A DNA stretch of 64,000 nucleotides from Monomorium pharaonis. Taxonomy: Eukaryota; Arthropoda; Insecta; Hymenoptera; Formicidae. The stretch is from the NCBI RefSeq assembly GCF_013373865.1, contig NC_050469.1, positions 4,396,042 through 4,460,041 on the forward strand. Direction: 5' to 3'. The position numbers were made by a program, and so were the translations under genes. Shown here piece after piece: positions 23,972 through 37,365 of the stretch; the first letter of the stretch is position 1; each line of letters starts with the position of its first letter. The notes beneath the pieces were generated by a model. The model saw only the letters and a program-made list of their open reading frames with translations, did no database searches and was not told where the DNA came from.

Positions 23972-25213
23972 GCGGGTGTGTGTGTGTGTGTGTTTGTGCG
24001 CATTGCACGTCGCTGCGACGACCACGACACAACCCCCTATGTGCTCCGTCGCGCATGCACATCGACGTAAGTTTGTCAAGCTGTACACGTGGTTGTTTTG
24101 CGAGCTCGAGGGGTTGCCGGATTGAATTCGCGTACGTAGGAGAGAGAGGGGCTTTTAACTCCTGGCATCACGAAGAACAACCTCGAGCGACGCGCGGAAT
24201 TAATACATGGTTCAGCTACCTCCGATATCTCCTCGAGCGAAGCCGATAATTTCAGCGACGTCTCATCGTCGTCCGTAGCGCGTTTCCGAGAGTAATGCGA
24301 TTATTTGCGCAGAGAAAACCGGGGAGGATCGTCAACTTTCTCCCCGGCGCACGTTGCGATCGAAGATCCGCACATCCGTGTACCTCGGATCGATAATGTT
24401 TCGGGTCAATAATGTTTCTGAACTCCGAGAGAAGATAATATCAAGGCCAGTTATACTAGGCGACGAGTTTCTTCGTTTCGTATGTATCGACGTATAAATC
24501 AAAACAGTGATTTATTATATTCAGGATTGAGAAAGTTAAACTAAAAATATTTCAAGGCAAATAATAAGCAATTAATTTAGATGTAATTATTGACAAATTT
24601 ATTAAAAATGATTAATTGTATGTCGACAGAATGTTTCGACTTATTAAGTCTTCTTCAGTTGACTTACGTCATGATCAAACTACTAATCCGATTTATACAT
24701 TATTCAAGATCAAAGGAAACGACCATAAGTAAATAAATCTATTTTCAAATCGAAATATACATAATCAATATAAAAATATTAATAAATAATACAATAACAT
24801 TTTTAGGAGAAAAGTTGTTTTTTAAAAGTAGCTTGTTACTGTTATTCATTATCGAATTGAAAAAGGATTCATTTACTATTACTTAAGTAAAGTAAAAATT
24901 CGTTACTGTTCCCATGCTGTTTTTTAATACTAAAACAAAATCAAACATAAAATTCGAATTTTCTAATATTTTTTGTTGAAATATTAATGAAAATAATATT
25001 ATTTTGTATCTTAAATTTACAAAACTATAAAAAATTAAAGAGAAAAATTAAAAAATGTTAAAAATGTTAATTGAAAGATTTCGCTTTTTTTTAATTAAAC
25101 TTATAAGTACAGCGTAGTATTTATACTTTTTTGCACCCTTGATTTTGATATGATAATTTCAAATTCAAAATTCTGCTTAAAATGTATGCAAAGCTATATA
25201 ATTGGCTATTCAC
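23503..25213. other. Mixed block then AT-rich stretch, with microsatellites
   Basis: 23503-24480 is GC-richer, with an (ATAC)/(AT)n/(TG)n compound microsatellite at 23937-23994 that produces chance Tyr-Ile and Cys-Val frames. The rest is AT-rich. No gene supported. Confidence 0.5.
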
Positions 25214-25400
25214 GCAAAAGTTTATTTGGATTCACTTACAGGTTTGTTTATCTATATAAAAACTGCAAGAAAATAGCATCATTTTCGATGCATAAGCTAT
25301 TATAAACCAAATTTTTCCTTGTTTTTCTTTGTAGCTGATTTTAAAGCAAAAACTCATACATTTAATATTCAACATTTTTATCATTGATTAAGAAAAAAAA
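25214..25400 (+). repeat. Dispersed repeat R1, copy b
   Basis: GCAAAAGTTTATTTGGATTC then ACTTA, ATCATTTTCGATGCATAA, AAACCAAATTTTTCC, CTTTGTAGCTGATTTTAAAG and an A-run, in the same order as the copy at 10313-10530. It is followed after about 60 bp by a long AG microsatellite. Confidence 0.75.
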
Positions 25401-25458
25401 CAGACCCAAGTATTCTTAAACTATTTTGATTTTACGCATCAGCTCGTAAACAAATCGG

Positions 25459-25469
25459 AAGAGAGAGAG

Positions 25470-25534
<65 letters not shown>
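25459..25534. repeat. (AG)n microsatellite
   Basis: GA repeats, interrupted once by AAAA at about 25471, then pure AG from 25474 to 25534. Confidence 0.97.
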
Positions 25535-25536
<2 letters not shown>

Positions 25537-26089
25537 ATTAAATGTTTCTGAACTCATAATAATTCACGTGCTTATACTACATTTGCATACTATCTCAGCC
25601 ATATGCTAATTTCATCGAGATTTGTTTTTATCAGCGGCCGAGAATAATTCAATACTCCTGCGTTGGCGCACACATTCACTTTTAGATCCGACGGCGTTGT
25701 TATTTTCGCGAACAAGGAACAGCGGTTGACATTTCAACTGCCGCATTCTCGTATTCGCAGACCCCCGACGCAATTTTCGAAACACACGAGGTGAGGTACA
25801 CGCGTTCCCGACAAGTCCATATAATTTATGGCTCGTTTCGCGGAGAGTTGTGTCGAAAAGTGTTATATTTTTCTTTGAATACCGCATGTCGGAATAATGC
25901 AGAAGGAGACTGTCAATTGTACCAGTGATAGAAAGTCAATATCGAACAGGATATTAAACAAAGATGAGAAAATTTTATATGCGCTTCAATCAACCTCAAG
26001 TTATATAATTTTACTTTAGTAGAACTTTAATTTTATATTATTATATTAAGACACTTACGGTTAAATGTTAACTTCTACCTCTCCACCCA

Positions 26090-26596
26090 GCAATGTTCAA
26101 ACGTCAAGAGGAATGTTATACCGCGAGAAATGTTTTAAGGATCTTTTTATGTAAATCCCACCGCCTCTTTCTCGCGCGGAAATTATGCGGAACAAGAGGG
26201 AAGAAGGTTCGCGCATTAAAAATTAAATATAACAACGTGTACAAGTGCCGAGGAATAGAAACGCTCGCGGGGGAGACAGTCGTTCTCTCCATCATTTGTC
26301 GTGTTGCGAGATGCGGCAAAGTTCCAAAAGCACAGTCGCAATAAAATGCAGAGCGACGGAATGAGGTAATCATCCATACCAGCCTCCGTACCAGCTCCAC
26401 AGTCGGGACGTGCCGCGCTTCTTTCTTTCTTTCTTTTTTTTTTTCACCCCCTCCTTCTCCCTTTACTCCTGAACGTTGTAACTCACGGCAGCCCGTGTAG
26501 AGCGATTCGAGGGTAAATCGCCGCGCAATTGCGGGGTAATGTTCTCGCTAATTACCGAAACACTGCCGGGGCGTTTTCGCCTCTTTGGTTTCACGA

Positions 26597-26628
<32 letters not shown>

Positions 26629-27170
26629 CGACGGCGGCGACGGAGCGAAAGCTCGGCGCAACGCGGCGCGGGCGCTATAAGCGGGCAACGGGTGTAGTTT
26701 CGCTAATTTACCGTTACAAATGGAACGCCAGCGGAATTATTCCGTGGCGGTTATTTACGACGCGCCATTGTGGATGGCGCGGGAAGTTAAGCCCCTTTCG
26801 CGCTATCGCCTCCGGTGAGGCGCGGAGCGATAATAAAAAGCGCAGAGCTTCCGAGCGGGGATCGATACGATGGGACTGCGGGAACCGCGTTTGTCTAAAC
26901 CCCCGGGGAATTACCCCGCCACTTCAAAGGGACACGGATCCTCTCGCCTTATTTAACCCTTTGCGCGAAGGTGGGCCCCGCCGCTCGAAGCTTTTCTCGC
27001 GTTCCGAACTCCGAGAGAATCGCAGTCGTTTTTTTAACTCACAAGACTGCCCTCCCATGCGTCTTCCACGGCGAGGATATCACCTGGACTTTGCGCTAAA
27101 AGGTCCGATCCAATCCTCATTCCCGGGAAAGGAATTAAAGGTGCAATAAATGGTTTAGTTCACGTCGACG
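26090..27170. other. GC-rich block with a (GAC)n microsatellite
   Basis: CpG-rich DNA carrying an open frame of about 206 codons at 26529-27149 (+). The frame includes a run of ten Thr codons made by the (GAC/ACG)n repeat at about 26597-26627 and otherwise resembles nothing. I treat it as chance. A weak possibility is a 5' exon or promoter region of an unseen gene. Confidence 0.5.
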
Positions 27171-29617
27171 AGGCGGAATCTACGGAGTGTGACCATCGGA
27201 AACTCGCTGAAAACTAAATAGCTCCTTTATTTTCTATCGAGCGAATAAAGACTCATAATTTTATTAGCATATATAGTGATAAAAAAAACATAGAAAAGTA
27301 TGTTTATAAAAATGTTGTAAGAGAGGTCAATTTAGTTGATTGCATAATATCGATAATATCTGTTTTTCAAATAATAATTATCTGCATGATGAATTTGCAT
27401 GATAACTGTAGCTATTTTTTAACATTAAAACTGTGCCTTTGAAAAATAAATTCAGATAAATTCCTTTTATGGAAATTTCATGTTGAGATTTTCTGAACAT
27501 ATGATCTTGGTAAAAATATGAGATACCTATATATTTTTTCATTTCTCTAAAACTTTTTTACTTGTATTATTTTATTATTAATTGCCAGAATTATACAGAG
27601 CTTATCTTATAAGCTATAATCAAAAACAATTTTATTTACATTAAAGACAAGTGTTTCAAGATATATTCATTCAGATACTTTATAAGCTTTATTTTCAGAA
27701 ATATTAAAAATTGTAATTAGATCATTTTATATTCTAAATTTTTATAAAAATTCAACATTGTTACATGTTCGTTTAATACTATTTACATCACTGATTTGGC
27801 AATTAACTAAATTTTCGGTTTTCTTATAGTATTTATTTTTAATTCATAAATGTGTATTTTTTACACTATATGTTAAAAAAATATCAAGTTTCTTCTATAC
27901 ATTTGTGTTTAATTAATTTACTATCCATTTGTTAAAAAATAAAAGCTATTTAGTCTCGTAAAACTTCCCAGTACAAATATTTATTCACGAATATTTATTC
28001 AGCGCAATTGCTTTCCTATGATAGATAGTACCTGTAATGGTCAAGTATTGTTACCATTTTGGGGATGAGGATTGGATGAAGCCATTCAGATATTCCGCTT
28101 CTTATTTTCGCTCTGGGACAATGTAGGTATACGAACGGCCGTGGAAGCCGTAGTCAGGCAGCGCGCTTTAACAAAGCGACCGGCACGCGACGCTATTTGG
28201 GGAACTCCGAGAAAACCACCCCTGCGCACTTTATTAAACACTCCTTTGGCAACAGTGAAAAACTAGGGCAATGCCACTATTGCTAAAGCACAGTTCGAGA
28301 GCGATCGTGTATATTTCGTACTCTCAATAAACTTTCCATTTTCAGTCTATTGTGAGGTGGCTCGCGTGAACTTTTTTTTCCTAGTCGAATACTCGCTGTA
28401 CCATGGAATCAATTTCACGAGCATGTTCCTCCTGTGCCTCTCTGGCATATTGTTCTCGTCATTGTCTTCGCAACAAATATGCCCTTTGTACAACGTATTT
28501 GTTTACTAAAACACGTTGCAGTAAAACACATATAATAAATAAATATACTTTGTTTTCAATTTCTAAGCGTTGGATACATGAAAAAGAAATAATATGGAAG
28601 AAACAATAAAAATTATAGACAGCTTTTTAGGAGTTTCTTCCACATTCAATTATATAAATTGTTGAGCTTTTTATATTCGAATGAAGTTTAAAACGCTATT
28701 ATTCTTTAGCACATAAACAACGCGGTACAGCCTTTGCAAATTTCTATTGCGGGAATAAAAACGTATTTACGTAACGCAACGCGAAGAAATGCAGCGGAAT
28801 AGTTTCGTATAATGGCGTGTTCCAAGCCGTTTCTGTTATGTGACGAACGATGCCTTACTATGCTTTTTATATGTCTGCATTTATTCAATCTACCTGATAC
28901 TCACGCGACAGTAATGTACGTTCTGTTAAATAATTTCCATTTGTATCATTTCACATAATTCGCAAGTTTTGGCTTCTCTCTTTGAGCAACAGGTAAACTT
29001 CGAATATATCATACCCGAAAACTTTCCTTAATATAATAATACCACGCGAAACTTTACAGATTTCATTTAAGTTAACTTTCATGTTGTAATTTTACAGAGA
29101 TGAAATTATTTCAGGAATTTACGAGGTATTTCAAGAACGTAAACAACAATCGATCATTATTTGTTCAATTATTTAACACATAAATAAATTGAATGACAAA
29201 ATGTGCGTTAATTATTGCCGTAAAAGCCAAGATAATGTTTGTTAAATATCTCTTCGTTCCATAGCCAATGAACATGTGATGGGCTGATTGAAAAATTGAT
29301 GGTTAACAATGGGTTTCATATTTGACGAGATTTTCCGCCGTTAAGAGATCAGATCCAAATGCCTTCAGTTTTCTGTTATTTACCTTTTGTCGAGCACCCA
29401 CAGATACTATCGCAGCTGTTCAACTTTGAGAATATTCTCAGTGTTCTGTTATTACCCGCCGCGAATATCTCCACGTTTGATATTAAACGTTTTTCTTTCA
29501 AGACGTTCTTCCACGATGTTATTTTAGAAAATTACACAATATTACGGCGACGGCGCGCGCCAGTTATTTCCTCTCTCAATCTTTTAGTCACCTAATGGGA
29601 TGTTGATTTTTCATCAA
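27171..29617. other. Mainly AT-rich non-coding stretch
   Basis: 27200-28030 is strongly AT-rich; 28040-28300 and 28690-28900 are slightly mixed. No recognisable coding or RNA feature. Confidence 0.5.
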
Positions 29618-29670
29618 ATAAAACAGATAACACATTTGAGATAAAACAGATAAAACAGATAACATTTGAG
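29618..29670. repeat. Short tandem duplication (AAAACAGATAACA...TTTGAG unit)
   Basis: AAAACAGATAACACATTTGA is followed directly by AAAACAGATAAAACAGATAA and CATTTGAG, so the unit is doubled with an inner AAAACAGAT repeat. Confidence 0.85.
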
Positions 29671-29965
29671 CTTCTTTTTTCGCAGCAAGATTACAAGCGG
29701 ACAGAAAATGGTTAAGGAATGTCTCGTGTTTCCATTTGATATGATAAATAATCTTAAAGAAGATGCAATATTATAAACTTTTTATAAATTATCTCCGAAG
29801 AAAAATCTTTTTTCTTAAACAGAGCAATAATTTCAAATAAAATTTGAACAATATCGATTTTGTCGGAAATTTCTCGTGGCACGGACGAGTCTACTTGTCG
29901 CTTGACGAAGCTCGACGTAATTTGTAGGAGATCGCAAATGGGAATGCAGGTTTGAGAAAAAAGCT

Positions 29966-30147
29966 GCATGCTGGCTGGCTGGCTGTCTGGCTGCTGTATA
30001 CGAACGGTGCGATCAGTATGAACAGAGGCAATCTTTCGGATGATTGGCGTTTATTAGCTGTCCCACGGACATGTGAACGGTGGACACGCTCGAAACAAGG
30101 GACGCCACTGCGCTCGTCGTTGCAACGTTGCAACTTGATGCAGCAAT

Positions 30148-30174
<27 letters not shown>
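29966..30174. repeat. (CTGG)n and (AGC)n microsatellites
   Basis: CTGG/CTGT repeats at about 29970-29993 and a pure (AGC)9 at 30148-30174. The AGC tract gives a poly-Cys frame on the minus strand, without other support for coding. Confidence 0.9.
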
Positions 30175-30180
<6 letters not shown>

Positions 30181-30799
30181 CAAGGGGATGGGTGTGACGG
30201 CATCGGTATACCCCGGGGGCGGTTGTTAAGCGGCTTGAAAAACGGCCTAGTTTTCCGTCAGTCTCTTTTTCTCTCTTCCCCTCTATCCTTCCATCTCCCG
30301 TTTCGCACCGCTTCTCCATTTTTCCTGCATCCAACGCCCGCCAACAATTCGTGAGATAGAAAAAGCCCTAGTTAGGGAGCGAGTGAAATCGGTTGTGCCA
30401 TCGGTCGACAACACCATGCCTGCTGAATTCACTTCTACAGTAGCTTGTCGAATATTGTGGAGCGAAGCTCTGTCGCGTGGGGACAGCTATGAACGCTTTC
30501 CCCTGCGCGTACTTGTGCGTAATGCGGTTGTCTGGTAATTAATATTGAAGAGGACAGATGTATCTTTTGATTTGTATACGCGGGATTGTTCACATCTACG
30601 TTGAGCTATAAACACTCGCGTTGTTATCAAACGTTCGCCCTTACTTGATTGCCGGCAATAAAATCTTCTCGTGAAATCTTTTGTACAATACAAAACAATC
30701 GGAAGAGATTATATAACGCCGACGTGGTAAGAATATTACGGGTTTAGTGGGCGATAATTCCGAGATTAATAAAAACGAAACAAGATTTAGATTGCTCAT

Positions 30800-31340
30800 C
30801 AAGGATTAAACGGTCCCCTTGAGCGAGTTAAGGGCGGAGTAGGGTTAAGCTCCCATGGACATTCGGTAAACTACCAGGTATTAGCGGAGGTGGGGGGAGG
30901 GGAGGTACGAGAGATGATGGGGTCGTTCGGTTCCTCGTGCCGAGATGTATCGGCAACCCTGAAGAGCCGGCAGGGGGGGGGGGGGGGAGTTAGCAAAAGG
31001 ACAGCGGGATTATCGTAGGAAGGTAGGAAGGTAGGTATCGGGTGCCAAACTGTCCCCCAAGTTTTGCCGCGTCCGAAAGGAAATTCGATCTCCCCGTGTA
31101 TGCCGCCCCCGTCGCCGGTCGCGACACCCACTTAACTGGATTTCCGTTCGCCGAGTTTAGCGAAGATTAGCAATTCGACGCTCCGATAAGAGAGGGTCGT
31201 CTGCCAGAACGGGGCAGAGCCGTCCCCGGTGCTGCACCCGATTACTCGCGCAGACTTCCCTGAGATTACGACGGCGTCTGCACGAGGCTAGAAGCGCCTA
31301 TAGGGCGCTTCCGATTATCGGGGGTGACCCGAGATCAATG
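30800..31340. other. GC-rich block with a G15 run
   Basis: GC-rich sequence with a run of 15 G at 30973-30987 and a GGAAGGTA-type repeat at about 31015-31037. No convincing coding frame. Confidence 0.55.
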
Positions 31341-31816
31341 TACCTATCAGGTTCCTCATACGTCTGCCCGGCAAGTATTATTTATTGGACACGCCATCAA
31401 CGTGACAGATTTATTTATCGAGATATAATACAGTTTCAATATTCCACACTGGTCTTTATATATAATGGTTACAGAAATTCGATTTTAACTCTTTCAGTAT
31501 TGAAAACTTTTGACGAATGAATCGTGCGTGTGCGAAATACTCTATTGCCTCGTGGCGTATTTTAGTTTTTGTTTAGAACTTTCATTTAAAATATTAAAAA
31601 TCAAGATGATAAACGCCCATGGCGTTCACATACAGGAAAAAATGATTACAAATTTAACTATAATTTCTATCATAGTCATTTTCGATACCAACTATATTTA
31701 TATATATGTTATGTAGTTTAACTACACAAATTATAACTATTAGTTGTTAAAAAATAATTGTATGATTGTAATTGTACTATAGAAACGTTTATTTTTATTT
31801 TATTTTTCCCATCTAC

Positions 31817-31819
<3 letters not shown>

Positions 31820-31866
<47 letters not shown>
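31820..31866. repeat. (CT)n microsatellite
   Basis: Uninterrupted CT repeat inside AT-rich DNA, ending at CTTTCTGTCG. Confidence 0.97.
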
Positions 31867-31868
<2 letters not shown>

Positions 31869-34800
31869 GTCGATATTTTACTATATTAATATTTAAAATT
31901 ATTATAGGTAAATATAATAATAATGTAATAAAATTTAAAGTTTCTATATAGTAAAATTTCGTCATAATTAGTAACATAATGTTACTACTACTAACATTAT
32001 ACTAATAATAAAAATAAAGCTCCTAACTTAATTATTTTAACATGCAATTATAGTCACAAATAACAAATATTTCTTTCTCTGTGTGACATTTATAAGAATG
32101 AAAAATGTATATTTATATAATTTGATTTTTGAAAGCCTGATATATTATATGTAAAATTGTAAAATTAAATAAATTTAATATCTTGTAACTAAATTTTGCA
32201 GAAGCACATTTATACGGGTAACTTCTCTTATTATTTTATTTACACTTTTTAATGTGGACGTTGAGATTCTATAGAGCTGTACTATTTGCGATTTTGTCAG
32301 CTTCGCTGACGTACGCGGCGCTTGAACGTGATCCTTAAATTGCAATTTCATAGAGACGTCTGATACTTTCGTCACGTAAGAAAGCAAAGTGGTTCTGCTC
32401 TGCTAGCGGGAATCTTGGTAATCCGTACATTCAGAATCAATGAGCAGAAGCAAATGGTGATTTAAAGATGTTCCTCGCGCGGGGAAATCAGAAAGTATCG
32501 CAAAAACTACAAAATTTCTTCGATCGCGAGCAAGCGGTCGTACTATATCGATCGACAGCATTCGACGCGAAGGTCCCTTCGTCCCCTTAATATCGCATGT
32601 CGTCAACGAGCTTTCTTCTACAACGTTGCGGCTATACGTACACTCGAGGAAGCGCGCTGATAAATCGAGTTACGGTAGAATTGGATTACGGATTTCCACG
32701 TCGAGTTTCCCGATACCGATCATAATATCAAAGAGGCGCGTTCAAAAACCGGGCTCAACACGCGAAATTCGATTTAATCGATACTCCAGCCATTTGAAAA
32801 CCACGCGCGATAATTTCTAATCAATTCTGAGCACGCGCGTTTCACAGATTTCGTGATAGCGCGTAAAATATAGTCGCGATTCGGCAGGCAAGTGACAACA
32901 TCGCTTTCGCGAACATCACCCACGGAAAAATGTCTTTCTCGTGTTACGGAAAGCGGCTAATAATTTTTCTAACTCAATTACATACCTACATCTCAATAAG
33001 ATGAAACATTCTACAGATCCGTAACTAAGCCTTGTATTGCATATAATAGGATTAGATGTATAATAGGATAGCATTGTATGGAATGAGAGAGATGAGACGA
33101 GAGGGGATTAGACCCGTTTCCACCAACGTAGCTTAACTTTAAACTCGGTTTAACTTATTTTCTATCTTTTTTTTTACGGGCCTAAGACGATAGACGTTGT
33201 GGAGAGATCGAAAAACGAGCGTTCGGCAAAACGAAAGCTAATTTAAAAAGAAGCTCGAGCTACATTCCTAACATTCAATGACAATCAGATGAAATCGGCA
33301 ATGAGATATAGAAAGTCTTGAAAGCGGAATTGATTAAATCCTAATCACGCTAGCGAATACAAAAGGATTCTCGTCAAGAATGGAAGCTTACGGATGCGAG
33401 CATCAGTCAAGAGCATTCACTATACTATAACGACAATTTAACGCAGATACAACAATGAAGCGTAGCCACTAAAATATAATAATACCGGAACGCGCATACA
33501 ATCCTTTAGAGATGATCCACGAGAGAGAACGTCTCAAGACGTATGTTCACTTTTGCTTAAGCTGTACTGCATAGTAGACGTAATGCGTGGTAGACAATAG
33601 TAAGAGGGATTGTTTCATGAAAAGTATACATAATAAATCTGTACACTTGAGAACCTGAATGAACGATGAAACTTTTTGTATTAAAAAAAAAAGACAAAAA
33701 TATCCTTTTGGATTCTCTTTGTTGAATCACAACATTAGTGCTCATGCATGTTCCAGTATTATTATATTTTAATGAGCGTCGCCGTACCAGAGTATTTAGA
33801 TTCTGGTCTCTCTCATTTTTCGAGATTAGTGATGTTTTACTGTAAAAAGGAGTCTATATAAAATAAATCAAATTTTAAACAACTAACTTCGTGATTACAC
33901 GTATAATAATATGATTGCATGGACGACAGATATGTCACATGCAAATATAATCGAGAAATTGATATAAATTGATAATGTGATCGAATAGTATGTTCATCGT
34001 AATAAAATTGATTATGTGGACTGTCAATTTGGTTTTTTCATGCCTAATGAACAAGTTCTTAATTTAATGTACTTTAATTAAATCATTACAGGCTCAATAT
34101 CGTTTTTTTTTTTCATTTTTATAAATTACTCTGTACACGTGTGTGTTTCGTTACGTAACAGTTGCAATAATTTGTGACGTTTTACTAGTTTATTAAATCT
34201 ATGTATGTTTTTCACATATTATTTTATAAAATCATACTGTTTTAGATATATTTAATATCGTAAATCGTATTTTATGTAGAAAAATATTGAGAAATATTCG
34301 TCGTACAATACGTGGTTTCCATCAGTGCGATACAAGTATAAATTTTGCAGTTACGAGCTAAGACGGATTCGCTTGAGGCTATGTATTTTTCATTGGGTTT
34401 GATTCATCTCGTAAATATGCTATTCCCGCAGAATTTTGTAATCGCAATGTAAACGAAAAATGCCGGCGGTAATAACTGGTTTCGCGCGCACTCTGCACAT
34501 TTGTATATTATCGTAGAAAGAAAGCTCGTCACTGGCGTTAACACGCCAACCATTAACGAAATGTTAATAACAATTCTAATCAATTCTCGCTTGTATCTTT
34601 TTGTAACTTTTAATAAAAATAAAAAATTGTTATGGCATAATAACATAGATATTTCTAACAAATAAAAAATAATGTTTTATAAAATATACGCAGATTTTCA
34701 CAAGCAATAATTACTAAGCAAAGGATGAACAATTTTTACGCCATTTACAGGCTAATAAATTTGTATTACGGTATTACGGAGCTTTACACAAATTTTTATC

Positions 34801-35428
34801 ATTCGCTTGCGTATTACGTATCAACTTTAGATACGTCAATCGGGTTAAACAGAGTGCGAAATAGAGATTTTCCAAACTTTTTTTTTGTTTAAATCCCATT
34901 TATACGTAGATTTTGCACTACGAGAGAGACACCATATTTATTGTATATGCATTTCTCGTCCTCAGTACATAAAATATTGCACGAATGACGGTGTCACGCA
35001 TGTAATTTTAAAATTTGATTGGGACCTTCAGTACTTTTTATGGAGGCCTTAAAACCGAACTGCAGCTGAAGTAAGCCAGTTTGCGCCTGTCGATGACGTT
35101 CGGTGCAGCGTACTAAACTCGCCTAGGGTCGTTCCATAGAAATTACGAATCATGCCTGGAATACTTCCCGAAATGTGAATAGTTTTGGAGCAATGCGCGT
35201 ATACGTGCAACACGCAAAGTTATACGCAAGTTATATGGAAACACAAGTGCTTCGCGTAACAATTTTATACTAAGCACAGTGTGCCATTTGCAGGACAAAA
35301 ATATTCCAATTAATGCTAATATTGTCCATAATTCTCTGGTCTTTATTATATATAGAGAGAGAAAGATACGTCAATAGGTACGGGCTTCATAAAACGGCAT
35401 CCTCTAATTTGTCAGAAACTAAACACTG
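31867..35428. other. Mixed to AT-rich non-coding stretch
   Basis: A mildly GC-richer zone lies at about 32200-33500; the remainder is AT-rich. Frames are all under 90 codons and unrecognisable. No RNA gene or bounded repeat noticed. Confidence 0.5.
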
Positions 35429-35990
35429 CACTGTATAATGCTGATAAAAACATGATCTACAAGGAATAAAAACTCAATTAATGTTCATACATTCATGTTC
35501 TTTTTTAAATATAAAATCTATTAAAGATGTACCTAATCTAACTTTTATATAACGTTGCGGAATAGCATGATCATATCGTTAAAAAAAAATGTTTCAAAAG
35601 TGAAAGTTTCTAAGAATTTTTTAATACATTAACTTGTTTTAACGTCATTCTTTGACGTTAGTAAGGTATACTTTTATAATATATATATACAATATAAATA
35701 AAAATAAATATATATAAATATTTTATACAAATGACTTCCTTAACTCATGTTAAAAAAAATAGCCTTCTACGCCAATTTTAGCACTTCTTAGAGTAATTTC
35801 TCAAACGTTCATTTTTAGTTATGTTGTGAAAACAGTAATTATTACAAAATACGAAGTATTATAAAAACTGCTGTATCACCCAAAAAAAGACACTAATTTA
35901 CATTTACATTTCTAAAATTTTATTTTGTTTAGAAACATTATCCAAAAGCAAAGTGTATGCCAATATTAGTGATATTCTTCTATCATTTTG
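35429..35990 (+). repeat. Dispersed repeat R2, copy b, carrying an insertion
   Basis: Matches 12317-13096 block by block (CTGATAAAAACATGATCTAC, TACATTCATG, TTAACTTGTTTT, AGTAATTTCTCA, TTTTTAGTTATGTTGTGAAA, ATGCCAATATTA). After AACTTGTTTT it carries AACGTCATTCTTTGACGTTA and AT-rich DNA that copy a lacks, and that block recurs at 36802. Confidence 0.7.
35637..35677 (+). repeat. 41-bp exact repeat with small hairpin, copy 1
   Basis: TTTTAACGTCATTCTTTGAC then GTTAGTAAGGTATACTTTTAT. AACGTCA and TTGACGTT form a short stem with a TTC-type loop. It is followed by a TA-rich run. Confidence 0.9.
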
Positions 35991-36801
35991 GAATTCAAGT
36001 TGAAAAATATATTTATGGGCTTACATAAACTTGAATAAAATTTGTTATTGTTATTTAACTCAATAATAGTTTTGTTTTAATTTCATATTTCCGAGTTTTC
36101 TTAAAAAAAATAAACACAATAAAAAAAAGATGAAAGATAATGTATCAAGAACTATTTGAAAATGTCACTTACTCGGTTCATATCACAAATGTGTTTCCCC
36201 TTTCACCGTTTCTGCTTCGAATCGAACGTCGAAGTGATAATTGCCGTTTGCCGTCGACCCACTTTTGGTTATGAGTCGAAGAGTTGTGAGAGTAGGTCGT
36301 CTCGAGGGAGGCCGCGAACCCCCGAAGGAGGCGAGAAGACGCGAACAAAGTCGGTATGCACCGTCCTGTTTACCGTTTAAACAGGAGACACCGTAATTAG
36401 CCCTGGTGTCGTCATACGATGAACGTCAGGCGCAACCGGCGCGTCTGGCGTCGTGCGACGTGCAGAAATGTACGTCGCGAGCAGCCTCGGAAATCGCACG
36501 GCGCTTCTGTACGCTCTATTATCATCAAGAAGTCGTTCTCACAACAGGGCAAGATGCCGTTGAACTAGAAATCTCCCCGATGACGCTCGCTAAATAGCAT
36601 TCTCCAGTCTAATCGATCCTGTCAGATTTCGGCGAGTTTGTCATGTCGCACGAAGTTGTAATTCTATGAAAGAAGGGATTGTATCTCTTTTAGCAATATT
36701 GTCTCAATATTATTTTCGACATGAAACGCTGTACGTCTCCCGATTCAATTTTCTATTGATCTGAAACCAACATGCGAGAAAAATTGTCGTCTCGATTTAG
36801 C

Positions 36802-36842
36802 TTTTAACGTCATTCTTTGACGTTAGTAAGGTATACTTTTAT
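36802..36842 (+). repeat. 41-bp exact repeat with small hairpin, copy 2
   Basis: Identical over 41 bp to 35637-35677 and likewise followed by a TATATA run, about 1165 bp away. The flanks before the repeat differ, which fits insertion of the same small element at two sites. Confidence 0.9.
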
Positions 36843-37222
36843 TATATATATAAAATACGTATATATAGGTATATTCAATGGCCATTTCAAATTTTGACGT
36901 TTACAAATTCTTAAAACGGTATTAAAAATGGTTTCATCGATTAAAGTTCTTTTAGTAGTACTGGTAAGTGTAATAAGATTCTATATTCCACAAAAAAGTA
37001 ATAAATTTATACGTGAAAAAAGAAGCGAATATTTGTATTATTTTTATTTTACGTGCAAAAGAGAATTCATACTTCTAAATAAATATGGATTTCTCATTGA
37101 GTCTCATAATGCAAAAAATAAAAGGTACAGATAAAATTTTACTAAACTTATCCGAACATGTTACACACACAGATACAGATTTTCAAATAATTAATTAGAC
37201 TAAAATGACTATGTAGGACACT

Positions 37223-37365
37223 CAAACGTGATGAGCAATGCCATAAAAAGTTTGAACATTCCAGTAGCCAGTTTAAGAGTTCTACATAATGTTTTAACGA
37301 TCTAACAAAAGTATTTTCAGATTTGTATCTGGTTAATTTCTTAGATATTTTAACAAAACCGTTTT
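37223..37365. mobile_element. Foldback MITE, family B, partial or diverged copy
   Basis: 37270-37365 (TTTAAGAGTTCTA, TCTAACAAAAGTATTTTCAG, TTAGATATTTTAACAAAACC) aligns with the right arm of 43617-43856. CAAACGTGATGAGCAATGCC at about 37227 is the inverse of AGCATTATTCATCACGTTTA in that element, so the foldback centre is also represented. Confidence 0.65.

Noticed and set aside
23731..24249. Open frame of 172 codons on the plus strand
   Set aside because: Its centre is translated AT and TG microsatellite and the rest has no recognisable features.
26529..27149. Open frame of about 206 codons on the plus strand
   Set aside because: It lies in GC-rich DNA where stops are rare, includes a poly-Thr run made by a trinucleotide repeat, and has no recognisable domain or splice context.
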